Origin: Microvirga arsenatis
Lineage (GTDB): Bacteria; Pseudomonadota; Alphaproteobacteria; Rhizobiales; Beijerinckiaceae
Direction of reading: 5' to 3'
DNA length: 64,000 nt
Assembly (NCBI RefSeq): GCF_009910705.1
Contig: NZ_JAAAXJ010000008.1
Coordinates: 1 to 64,000 of the forward strand
Within the stretch, counting starts at the first letter, position 1; the number at the start of each line of letters is the position of its first letter. The position numbers and the translations under genes are program-made. Positions 37,001 through 45,162 of this stretch are shown here, in pieces. The notes under the pieces were generated by a model. The model was not told the origin of the DNA. It ran no database searches and worked only from the letters and a program-made list of their open reading frames with translations.

Positions 37001-38640
37001 ATATTGTAGCCCTGCTGATCCTGATGTTGATAAACCGATACGCCGATCTGGAGCCGGAAGCTGTCGTTCGGACGGCCGGGGAAGTAGAACAGCATCTCAT
37101 CGACATTCGAGACGGTGTCGGTTCCGAGAGGCGAACCATCGCGCAGATCTTGGACTATAAATGTGGCGGTGGTCGATGTCGTCCGCGTGATACTGAAGAT
37201 GTCGACAGGCTGCCCCCCGTCCGTCAGGGTGATGTAAGCCTCGGTCTCCGATACGACCCTGATTCCGAGTTCCCCCGGGATCGAGCCCAGGTTGTATGCC
37301 GCCCGATCGTTGGTATTGCTGGCTCCGCCTGTGCCGGCGCCGCCATAAATCGTATCGTTGCCGGCGCCGCCTTCCATGGTGTCGGCGAATCCTGCTCCGC
37401 CGATCAGAACATCATTGCCTGCGTCGCCCAAGAGAAGGTCGCGCCCATCGCCACCGTCAAGATTGTCATGGCCATTCCCGCCTTCGAGAGTGTCATCGCC
37501 ATTGAGGCCGTTGAGTGCATCACTCCCGGCATCGCCGCGCAGGCGGTTGGAGCCATTGCTTCCGGTGATGGTGTCGTTGTTGCGTGTGCCGCGGATCCTC
37601 TCGATGCTGATGAGAGTATCCACGTCCCCATTCGCGCCAGCGACCGTGACGACGCCTTGAGCATTGACGCTCGACAGGTTGAGGTTGATACCCGCCTTTC
37701 CGGCGACCTCCGCAGTGTCGCTCCGGTAATCGACCTCGTCGTCTCCTGCGCCGCCGTCGAAGGTATCGTTGCCGCCGAAGCCGCGGAAGCGCTGATATCC
37801 TTCCGCGCCTTTGAAAGAATCGGCCTTGTCGGTGCCGTAGACGAATTCGACGTTTGTGAAGCTGTCGATCTCTCCCGCTCCACCAGCCACGATCCCTGAA
37901 TGCGCAGAGTCGAAGGTGACCTGGATGCCGTTCGTGCGGGTTTCGAGGCCTCTGTAAGAGATCATGTCGAAGCCGTCGCCGCCATCGATGATATCATTGC
38001 CGAACCCGCCCCAGAACTCGTTGTCGTAGGCGTCGCCTGTTATGCGATCGTCGAAGGCTGTCGCATAAACACCGCCGATGCCGTTCAGGGTGTCAGTTTC
38101 GACCGTACCACCCTTCTCGATGGTCACCTTGCCTGCACTGTCTTCGTCGTCGCCATCGTCGAGATCCACGATGATCCCGATATCGCGATGCGAATAGTCG
38201 ACATAATCGATTGTCGTGAAGTTGATGAAGTCGCTGTAACCGTTGATCGTGTCGTCGCCCGTGCCGCCAACGAAGCGGTCGTCGCCATTGCCTCCGTTCA
38301 GAACGGAGCCTCCGCCGAGAAGCAGGGAGAACACATCGTTCGGCGACGCCGTATCGGTGAGCCAAGCCTGCTCGAAGTCGGCTAGGGCCACATTGTCGAC
38401 ACCTGTGAACTCAGCGAGCACGGTCGCCCCATCGGCACCGTACAACCTGACGGTCTGGATCGTCGTGATCGTGCCCGAACCGCCGTCCGTTCCGATGACA
38501 ACAATGGTGCGCGATGCAGATCCGGTCCCATAGGTGTAGGATTTTTCCGTCGCCGTCGGCTCCTCTTGCGTGATGCCGGTGCTGGGAAAGACGCTCGCGG
38601 GCGTAAGGCCGGACGCGGCGAGAATATCAAATGTAGCCAT
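34012..38640 (-). CDS. RTX calcium-binding repeat protein with cadherin-like domain
   Basis: Very large secreted protein, 1542 residues, with no N-terminal signal peptide and many GGxGxDxLx nonapeptides that fold as calcium-loaded beta rolls. Blocks occur at about 112-132, 287-300, 357-435, 577-620, 757-802, 968-1049, 1186-1222 and 1384-1441. A roughly 100-residue module recurs three times (about 284-400, 901-1003, 1117-1215). A cadherin-like domain spans about 1284-1376. The C terminus (1384-1542) resembles the serralysin M10 C-terminal secretion region, so type I secretion is expected. No ABC/MFP secretion genes are in the window. GC content is visibly lower than its neighbours. A surface or adhesion role is inference. 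Confidence 0.9.
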   Translation of the reverse strand: MATFDILAASGLTPASVFPSTGITQEEPTATEKSYTYGTGSASRTIVVIGTDGGSGTITTIQTVRLYGADGATVLAEFTGVDNVALADFEQAWLTDTASPNDVFSLLLGGGSVLNGGNGDDRFVGGTGDDTINGYSDFINFTTIDYVDYSHRDIGIIVDLDDGDDEDSAGKVTIEKGGTVETDTLNGIGGVYATAFDDRITGDAYDNEFWGGFGNDIIDGGDGFDMISYRGLETRTNGIQVTFDSAHSGIVAGGAGEIDSFTNVEFVYGTDKADSFKGAEGYQRFRGFGGNDTFDGGAGDDEVDYRSDTAEVAGKAGINLNLSSVNAQGVVTVAGANGDVDTLISIERIRGTRNNDTITGSNGSNRLRGDAGSDALNGLNGDDTLEGGNGHDNLDGGDGRDLLLGDAGNDVLIGGAGFADTMEGGAGNDTIYGGAGTGGASNTNDRAAYNLGSIPGELGIRVVSETEAYITLTDGGQPVDIFSITRTTSTTATFIVQDLRDGSPLGTDTVSNVDEMLFYFPGRPNDSFRLQIGVSVYQHQDQQGYNIYGGFLDNTINANLIVGLKQTDSVNIFAGDGNDTITGHNGDNGLNGGDGNDVINAGGGVNYVEADAGNDTVNGGTGWGDSMNYILPADTNGTLDVDQGEDTIIFTRTDGGVVHTLVTATRNQDGSWTVDARNIGYGIDTLTNVDAINISIGGNFEDPAKFTGATFGIIAYGDPNNDGYIVGGTAGDDTFNINESVVSPGIVNKVVTAYGHDGDDHIVGHNGANVLLGDEGNDTLLGAAGWDTLDGGNGNDLLIGGIGNLTDEDYFLASNGNDTIYGGSEFQGDNPDFNWNEIRYFDSGFGSIEVQFGDNGGPGTVQKKNGSGSVVGTDTFSAIQAILGTNGADTFRGGDTYGVQRFVGYKGNDTFDGTKGVNEVDYRTEARVLGITTGITVDLGSQNTATVTDLSGNTDTLTLIERVRGTEQNDTVRGNGLNNRLRGDKGNDIIDGRDGDDRLEGGDGNDTITGGLGNDTLQDGAGNDTVNGGFGDDYFEVGGGDDTIDGGGGDPNPDAFNDISYRNTASAGIVIDFDDNQALAGVVTDDGSGGQDTFTNINAVHGSQFGDSFKGGTGNYRFIGHGGNDTFEGSLDSNAEVDYRSEARAAGRTVGMTIDLAAGQVLDATGGVDTLINIKRARGTDHADIIYGNDLNNRLRGDGGNDLLRGGAGNDDLQGGAGADTIIYSGNRSNYRVTINGTTLTVADQRNGADGTDTVIDAEFFNFGGTILNLAEVLNYGSGIGMSNGVVAENSAAGTQVGTLTVANPDAASNYTKYALLNDAGGRFMIGADGKSIVVKNGILLDYEQAATHRITVQAIDEALNKSITYDLTVVLQNVDKENTTGTTGSDTVSGGASSDTLAGGGGNDVLDAGAGKDKVEGGIGNDRLIGGGGQDTLSGGAGKDVFAFGAKDTGTSKGTADTITDFKGREGDRLDLKLIDADVKKKGDQAFSFIGKTDFTKAGQVRYEKAGKDTYVYLNTDSDKAAEAVIKLKGAIDLQKGWFVL

Positions 38641-39078
38641 GGATTGCCCCTCTAGATCCGTCAGGTTGGTCTTCGGTCCAGTCGGGGGCTAACACAGCTT
38701 CCTACTTGCAGCCGAAGTTTATCGTTTGAAGAAATCTATTCAGAAGTTGGTACCACAAACAAGTACCTCCAAAGAGGAGTCCTTGCATGGTTTTGCAGTT
38801 CTAATCTGAGAGGCTATTCTGAGGATTGCACCTGCTCCAAGAAATAAAGGCCCAGAGGCTCTTCTTGTACGCATAACGCTGAAGTTTGTCTGGGTTAGAA
38901 GCGACAATGTTTTCTAATTATAAGTATGTTTAGAGAAAATCTAAAATGAATTGTTGCGTTATCACATAACATATAACGCTGAGATAATCTGTTGTGATTT
39001 TGAGCACATCAGTCAATGTGAGCATGGCTGTAATAAAAAGCATCCCTCAGCCAGGGAATACTTCCGGAGGACCCGATC
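38641..39078. other. AT-rich divergent intergenic region
   Basis: About 440 bp with much lower GC than the surroundings and no coding frame. It separates the divergent RTX gene and a small membrane-protein gene and must hold both promoters. It contains a 10-bp direct repeat ATAACGCTGA at 38873-38882 and 38973-38982, exactly 100 bp apart. Confidence 0.6.
38917..38945 (-). promoter_or_regulatory. Candidate promoter of the RTX gene
   Basis: On the minus strand TTTAGA (38940-38945), a 17-bp spacer and a perfect TATAAT (38917-38922). The -35 box matches four of six consensus bases. The leader would be about 270 nt long, which is unusual but possible. Confidence 0.4.
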
Positions 39079-39489
39079 ATGAATGCTTCTACACTCAGCT
39101 TCAGGCTTGCCGTTCTGTTCGTCATCGCGGGGATGGCGATGGGGATCGGAATGGCTGCGACACAGAACCACGCCATCATGCCCGCCCATGCCCATCTCAA
39201 CCTGCTGGGCTGGGTCTCCCTGTTCCTCTTCGGCATCTACTACGAGCGCCGCCCTGCGCTTGATGCGAGCAGGCTGGCAAGAATTCAGGTTGTCCTGTGG
39301 TCGCTCGGCACCGTTGTGCTGACGATCGCCGTTGCCGCCATTCATCTGGGCTACCCGGCGGCCGACCCGATCGCCGCGCTCTCCTCCCTTGCCGTGCTGG
39401 CTGCGATGATCCTGTTCGCCTACTTCGTCTTCCGTCCGGCACGGGACCTTGCTCCCGGCCCAGCGGTTCATCTGACGCCTGCCGAATAG
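39079..39489 (+). CDS. Small four-helix membrane protein with HAHLNLLGW motif
   Basis: 136 residues with hydrophobic segments at about 8-27, 43-55, 72-90 and 100-118. The stretch A-H-A-H-L-N-L-L-G-W (His37, His39) resembles the haem-ligand region seen in cbb3-oxidase subunit I and NnrS-like proteins, so haem or metal binding is possible but unproven. The start ATG 39079 has GGAGG eight bases upstream. Stands alone. Confidence 0.75.
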   Translation: MNASTLSFRLAVLFVIAGMAMGIGMAATQNHAIMPAHAHLNLLGWVSLFLFGIYYERRPALDASRLARIQVVLWSLGTVVLTIAVAAIHLGYPAADPIAALSSLAVLAAMILFAYFVFRPARDLAPGPAVHLTPAE

Positions 39490-39634
39490 GCGCGAGGCCC
39501 AGGGGCGGCCGCGGCCGCCCCGCCAACATTCCACGAGTGGAAAACTGTCGGATCTTTCTCGATCCGAAGGATGCGGCCACCCGAGGGCAGCTCGAAACGC
39601 AGGTTGGACCAACCGCGGCTCAGCCTCCGCGCAA

Positions 39635-39661
39635 CAAAAAAGCCCCGCACATGGCGAGGCT
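39635..39661 (-). terminator. Terminator downstream of tRNA-Glu
   Basis: On the minus strand a stem AGCCTCGC/GCGGGGCT with a short loop is followed by TTTTTT. It lies 16 bp after the tRNA 3' end. Confidence 0.85.
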
Positions 39662-39676
39662 TGCCTATCGAACCTT

Positions 39677-39752
39677 TGGCGCTCCCTAGGGGACTCGAAC
39701 CCCTGTTTTCGCCGTGAGAGGGCGACGTCCTAGACCGCTAGACGAAGGGAGC
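39677..39752 (-). tRNA. tRNA-Glu (anticodon CTC)
   Basis: A 76-nt cloverleaf on the minus strand. The acceptor 5' strand GCTCCCT (39746-39752) pairs with AGGGAGC. The anticodon stem CGCC/GGCG encloses CTCTCAC, giving anticodon CTC. The T arm has GGTTCGAGTCC, and CCA is encoded at 39677-39679. It reads GAG codons. Confidence 0.95.
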
Positions 39753-39846
39753 TAGCAAGGTGGAGGCCGCTCGTATAACCACCCTTCTGATTTGCTTCAA
39801 GCCCTTTTGCCGAAAAAAGCGAGGGCGCGACGGAAATGAGGATGCG

Positions 39847-40845
39847 GTGAACGACGCGACCCGGCAGGAATGGATTGTGGATGAGGATGGCGCGGGCGAG
39901 CGGCTGGACCGGGTGCTCGCGCGGCTCCAGGGCAGCCTGTCGCGCAGCCGCCTGCAGGCGCTGATCCGCGACGGCCAGGTCACCCTCGACGGCGCGCCGG
40001 TCCTCGACCCGAACCGCAAGGTCCCCGGTGGCGCCCGCCTCGCGCTCACCGTCCCGCCTCCGGCACCGGCGGAGCCCGCGGGCGAGGCGATGGCTCTCGC
40101 CGTCGTCCACGAGGACGAGGACGTCATCGTCATCGACAAGCCGGCCGGCCTCGTGGTCCACCCGGCAGCGGGGCACGATTCCGGCACCCTCGTGAATGCG
40201 CTGATCGCCCATTGCGGCGAGAGCCTGTCCGGCATCGGCGGCGTGAAGCGGCCCGGCATCGTGCACCGGCTGGACAAGGACACCTCCGGCCTGCTCGTGG
40301 TAGCCAAGAACGATCTCGCCCATCAGGCGCTCGCGGCGCAGTTTGCCGATCACGGGCGAACGGGCCCCCTGGAGCGCGCCTATCTCGCCATCGCCTGGGG
40401 CGTGCCGGGGCGGCGGCGCGGAACCGTGGAGGCGGCGCTCGCCCGCTCCACGCACAACCGCGAGAAGATCGTCGTGGTGGGCGAGGATCGCGGACGCTAC
40501 GCCATCACGCATTACGAGGTTCTGGAGGATCTGCCGCCCGCGCAGCCGCTGGCGAGCCTGGTGCGGTGCGAGCTGGAGACCGGACGCACCCACCAGATCC
40601 GGGTGCATATGGCCCATCTCGGGCACCCGCTCCTGGGCGATGCCGCCTATGGATCCGGATTCAAGACGAAGGCGAACCGCCTCTCGGCCGAGGCCAGGGA
40701 GGCCCTTTCCACCCTGAGCCGGCAGGCGCTGCATGCGGCCGTTCTCGGCTTCGAACATCCCCGAAGCGGCAAGCTCCTGCGTTTCGAGAGCCCGCTTCCG
40801 CCGGATATGGCGGCCCTTCTCATGGCCCTGCGCGGGGGCGTTTAA
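39847..40845 (+). CDS. rluD: RluA/RluD-family 23S rRNA pseudouridine synthase
   Basis: Isomerises uridines to pseudouridine, most likely in helix 69 of 23S rRNA. An S4 RNA-binding domain covers about 16-70, and the catalytic Asp143 sits in HRLDKDTSGL. Other family stretches are INKPAG-like VIDKPAGLVVHP and GRTHQIRVHMAHLGHPLLGD. Start GTG 39847 has GAGG six bases upstream; an earlier ATG at 39760 would begin almost at the tRNA 5' end. RluD versus another RluA paralogue cannot be settled here. rpoH follows on the same strand after 188 bp. Confidence 0.88.
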   Translation: MNDATRQEWIVDEDGAGERLDRVLARLQGSLSRSRLQALIRDGQVTLDGAPVLDPNRKVPGGARLALTVPPPAPAEPAGEAMALAVVHEDEDVIVIDKPAGLVVHPAAGHDSGTLVNALIAHCGESLSGIGGVKRPGIVHRLDKDTSGLLVVAKNDLAHQALAAQFADHGRTGPLERAYLAIAWGVPGRRRGTVEAALARSTHNREKIVVVGEDRGRYAITHYEVLEDLPPAQPLASLVRCELETGRTHQIRVHMAHLGHPLLGDAAYGSGFKTKANRLSAEAREALSTLSRQALHAAVLGFEHPRSGKLLRFESPLPPDMAALLMALRGGV

Positions 40846-41033
40846 GCGTCAATCCGTCGCAAAATGAGGCCACGCTGGCACCCTTGCGGATTTGGAGCGT
40901 TCACCACGTCTTGAAGCCTGACGCCTCTATTCGGACAAGGCGGGACCGCTTATATAAGCAAGTTGGGCGGCCGGCCAGAGAGGGGGCCGCCTCAGGCTTG
41001 CCTCATGGTGAGGGAGCCAAAGGAGGAGAGACT

Positions 41034-41924
41034 ATGGCTACAGCGCTTCCGGTGCTTGCCAACGAAGGGGGCCTTTCGCGCTATCTCGACGAGATTCGTC
41101 GCTTCCCCATGCTCGAGCCGCATGAGGAATACATGCTCGCCAAACGCTGGCGCGAGCATGGGGACCGCGAAGCAGCCCACAAGCTCGTCACATCCCACCT
41201 GCGCCTGGTCGCCAAGATCGCCATGGGCTACCGCGGCTATGGCCTGCCGATCAGCGAGGTGGTGTCGGAGGGCAATGTCGGCCTCATGCAGGCCGTCAAG
41301 CGCTTCGAGCCCGACAAGGGCTTCCGCCTCGCCACTTATGCCATGTGGTGGATCAAGGCGGCGATTCAAGAATACATCCTGCGGTCCTGGTCGCTCGTGA
41401 AGATGGGCACCACGGCGAACCAGAAGAAGCTGTTCTTCAACCTGCGCAAGGCCAAGGGCCGCATCTCCGCCCTGGAGGAAGGCGACCTGCGCCCGGACCA
41501 GGTGAAGCAGATCGCCACCCAGCTCGGCGTGACCGAGCAGGACGTGGTGGAGATGAACCGCCGCCTCGGCGGCGACGCGTCGCTCAACGCCCCCCTGCGG
41601 GACGAGGGCGAGGGCGGCGGCGAATGGCAGGACTGGCTCGTCGATCAGAGCCAGAGCCAGGAGCAGGTGCTTGTCGAGGAGGAGGAGGGCCAGAACCGGC
41701 TGAAGGCCCTGCGCAATGCGCTCTCCGTGCTCAACCCGCGCGAGCGCCGGATCTTCGAGGCACGCCGCCTCTCGGACGACCCGATCACCCTGGAGGAGCT
41801 CTCGACCGAGTTCGGCGTCTCCCGCGAGCGCGTCCGCCAGATCGAGGTGCGCGCCTTCGAGAAGGTGCAGGAGGCGGTCAAGAAGAACCTGACGCAGATC
41901 GAGACCTCGTCGGCCGAAGCCTGA
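41034..41924 (+). CDS. rpoH: RNA polymerase sigma factor RpoH (sigma-32)
   Basis: Heat-shock sigma factor of 296 residues. Region 2 contains VSEGNVGLMQAVKRF and FATYAMWWIK-type LATYAMWWIKAAIQEYI. The diagnostic RpoH box QKKLFFNLRKA is at 130-140, used for FtsH/chaperone control. Region 4 ends FGVSRERVRQIEVRAFEKVQ. ATG 41034 follows AAAGGAGGAGAG. The longer frame upstream is an artefact through the intergenic region. It should drive ftsH (57713), which has a matching promoter. A TATATA at 40951 may be part of its own promoter. Confidence 0.96.
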   Translation: MATALPVLANEGGLSRYLDEIRRFPMLEPHEEYMLAKRWREHGDREAAHKLVTSHLRLVAKIAMGYRGYGLPISEVVSEGNVGLMQAVKRFEPDKGFRLATYAMWWIKAAIQEYILRSWSLVKMGTTANQKKLFFNLRKAKGRISALEEGDLRPDQVKQIATQLGVTEQDVVEMNRRLGGDASLNAPLRDEGEGGGEWQDWLVDQSQSQEQVLVEEEEGQNRLKALRNALSVLNPRERRIFEARRLSDDPITLEELSTEFGVSRERVRQIEVRAFEKVQEAVKKNLTQIETSSAEA

Positions 41925-41945
41925 GGCCTCAACGGCAAGCCCGAC

Positions 41946-41975
41946 AAAAAAGCCGCGCCTCACGCGCGGCTTTTT
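41946..41975. terminator. Bidirectional terminator after rpoH
   Basis: GCCGCGC/GCGCGGC stem with loop CTCAC, flanked by A6 on the left and T5 on the right. It can end both rpoH (+) and the opposing hypothetical gene (-). Confidence 0.92.
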
Positions 41976-41996
41976 GCTGTCCGAAACGCTCCCGCC

Positions 41997-43184
41997 CTAC
42001 TGCCACTGGCTGAAGGCGTCGTTGATGATCTGCTCCCCCGAGCCTCCCTTCTCGAAGCTGAGGATCGCGCGCTGGCCCGAGGCCATGCGCACCGGCAGGT
42101 CGATCCAGTTGCGGCGCACGAAGAGCTGCGTATTGCGCGCCACGTCGCTCTGGAGGTTGGAGAGGCCGATCAGGAACAGGTTTTCGCGCACGGGGACGGG
42201 CAGGCCGGCCACGGGGGTGCCGCGGGCGGCCTCCTCGCTCTTGAACTGGAGCAGGCCCACATCCCGGATCACGCGGGCGGTGTCCCCCTCCCGGGTGGTG
42301 AAGGTGAGCTCGACGGTGTGGGAGGCCGGCAGCGTGGTGTCGAGGTTGCGCCGCAGCACCATCTTCATGGTCAGCCCCGCATCGGGAATCTCCACCTGGG
42401 CGATCACCGCGCGCTCGAGCGGCTGTCCCTGGCCCGGATTGACGTTCTCGAGACGCCACGTCACGCGGCCGACCTGGGCTTTCGGCGCCTGCGGGTTGGC
42501 CGGGTCCTCCTCGTAGAAGACGGCGCGCTGCGCCACGCCCGTCTCCTGCCGGGGAGCGGCGGGAGCCGAGGAGGCCGGCGGGGGAGCCTGACCGCCCACC
42601 CGCTCGTTGATCTTGGACTCGGCCGGGGCGGGCGGGGGCGCCTCCGCCACAGGCGTCTCGGGGGGCAGGTTCTCCGGCCTGTCGCGCCAGAGGAAGGCGA
42701 AGGCGGCGATGGCTGCGATGACGAGGGCCAGCACGGAGCCGAAGACGATCGTGCGCGTGCGGCCCCGGTTCTGCATGGCCGGATGGGGGCGGCTGTCGAT
42801 CCTCGGGCGAGCCACGGCGGGCTCCGCATAGGCATCGCCCGGCTGGTCCTCCACGGCAGGAGCGGGAGCCCTCAGGCCGTGGACGGCGGCGCGGGAGGCA
42901 TCGGCGGCAGGCTGGGTGGGCCGGTCGTCGGCGAGGGTGCTCGCGAAGGCCTCGGCATCGAACCCTGCAGGCGGCGGTGCATAATCCGCCTCGACCCGGA
43001 CGATCGCCTCGTCGAGGGAGCGGATTTCCTGCTGGATCTCCGCCTCCGAGAGAGGAGGATCGAGGGAGCGCAGCTGGGCCGTCAGAGCCGTGCGGGCACG
43101 CTCGTAGACAGCCTGACGCCTGTCGGGGCTCTGCTCCGACAAGCCTTCGACGGCGCGGGCGATGAGAGGGTAATAATCTGCCAT
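41997..43184 (-). CDS. Hypothetical membrane-anchored protein
   Basis: 395 residues of unknown function. The N-terminal cytoplasmic domain (1-70) is helical, beginning MADYYPLIARAVEGL with regular Arg/Glu spacing. A Pro/Ala-rich linker follows, one membrane helix at about 145-166, a second Pro-rich linker (to about 235), and a C-terminal beta-rich periplasmic-looking domain (about 240-395). The topology suggests a cell-envelope scaffold. It is convergent with rpoH and starts 34 bp after the purA stop on the same strand, so co-transcription with purA is likely. ATG 43184 was preferred over a start at 43196. Confidence 0.75.
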   Translation of the reverse strand: MADYYPLIARAVEGLSEQSPDRRQAVYERARTALTAQLRSLDPPLSEAEIQQEIRSLDEAIVRVEADYAPPPAGFDAEAFASTLADDRPTQPAADASRAAVHGLRAPAPAVEDQPGDAYAEPAVARPRIDSRPHPAMQNRGRTRTIVFGSVLALVIAAIAAFAFLWRDRPENLPPETPVAEAPPPAPAESKINERVGGQAPPPASSAPAAPRQETGVAQRAVFYEEDPANPQAPKAQVGRVTWRLENVNPGQGQPLERAVIAQVEIPDAGLTMKMVLRRNLDTTLPASHTVELTFTTREGDTARVIRDVGLLQFKSEEAARGTPVAGLPVPVRENLFLIGLSNLQSDVARNTQLFVRRNWIDLPVRMASGQRAILSFEKGGSGEQIINDAFSQWQ

Positions 43185-43218
43185 TTCTCTTCGCAATGGA
43201 CCCGCTGAGGCCCCCTCG

Positions 43219-44511
<1,293 letters not shown>

Positions 44512-44530
44512 CGCTTGAAACCCTCACATG

Positions 44531-44557
44531 AAAAAGCCCCGGCGCAAGGCCAGGGCT
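44531..44557 (-). terminator. Intrinsic terminator between orphan unit and purA
   Basis: On the minus strand AGCCCTGGC pairs with GCCGGGGCT (one G-U) around CTTGC, followed by five T residues at 44535-44531. It ends 19 bp before the purA start. Confidence 0.85.
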
Positions 44558-44944
44558 GGGTCAAAAACCTTGCAAACCCTCATGGTGGATCACGCGCCTC
44601 AGGTCAAGGCGGAATGAGCCCTGCACCCCCGCATCATAGGCATCCGAAAGGCGGGAATGTGGTTTTCCACTGCCGCGTCGAAGATCCAGCGCCTTCGGGC
44701 CCGCAGCGTGAGCTGCGAGCCGTCAGGGTTGCTCGAGGGTGGCGCTTGGGGCAGCCCGGCTCGATGGGGGATGGTGGTGAGTGTGAGAGCCAAGCTGCTC
44801 GTCACGCGCGGTTCTTTTCAGGCGGACCTGGAACAAGCCAGGATCGGCCTCCCGCGACCACAGGTGTGCGAGACCTGCGGCGGGACCGCGCCCCGTCCCG
44901 CATCTGCGACGCCTCGCGAGCGCGCCCCTCACCGGACGAGGATG
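44531..44944 (-). other. Orphan transcription unit of unknown content (possible SOS sRNA or small protein)
   Basis: Roughly 414 nt bounded by a consensus promoter with LexA-type operator (44951-44994) and an intrinsic terminator (44531-44557), all on the minus strand. No reading frame in it has a recognisable domain. The best small frames are GTG 44932 to 44723 and GTG 44805 to 44599 (68 codons, reasonable third-position GC), but neither has a clear ribosome site. It does not resemble RNase P RNA, tmRNA or SRP RNA in the conserved stretches I know. Confidence 0.5.
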
Positions 44945-44950
44945 AGCCAT

Positions 44951-44994
44951 GATATAGCCCAGCTTAGAGCAACTGTCAAGAACAAAGTAAGAAC
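44951..44994 (-). promoter_or_regulatory. LexA-type operator abutting a consensus promoter
   Basis: On the minus strand GTTC-TTACTTT-GTTC (44994-44980) matches the alphaproteobacterial LexA box GTTC-N7-GTTC. It is immediately followed by -35 TTGACA (44979-44974), a 17-bp spacer and -10 TATATC (44956-44951). LexA binding there would block the promoter until DNA damage. Confidence 0.7.
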
Positions 44995-45013
44995 ATAAAA
45001 ATACGCCTTCCCA

Positions 45014-45103
45014 CGTCATCACCGGCCTTGTGCCGGTGATCTCGATGGTCTGAGGCGCATCGCTCTTCCAGTTGGGATGGCAGGGACAAGCCCGGCCATG
45101 ACC
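45014..45103. repeat. Dispersed double-hairpin repeat, copy B
   Basis: Same two-hairpin element as 7444-7533 but in reverse order on the plus strand: ATCACCGGC...GCCGGTGAT first, then the CCGGCCAT arm. Its linker is nearly identical to that of copy C at 47038-47126. Located downstream of the amidotransferase gene. Confidence 0.8.
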
Positions 45104-45162
45104 GTGGAGGGATGACCCCACTCTATCGTGGATAGGGATGACGATAGGGAAGCGTCAAAGCC

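Noticed and set aside
34594-37899. Two long plus-strand frames opposite the RTX gene
   Set aside because: They arise because repeated Gly-Asp codons read backwards stay open; the Val/Ile/Ala-rich products are repeat artefacts.
40901-40935. Sigma-32 promoter before rpoH (CTTGAA with CTATT)
   Set aside because: The distance between the two boxes is about ten bases, too short for a working promoter.
44657-44998. Plus-strand frame of 113 codons upstream of repeat B
   Set aside because: It runs against the promoter and terminator of the orphan unit, covers the LexA-type box, and its product shows no domain.
44723-45121. Minus-strand frame starting inside repeat B
   Set aside because: Its N-terminal half is translated repeat sequence, and the ATG at 44949 falls upstream of the predicted RNA start.
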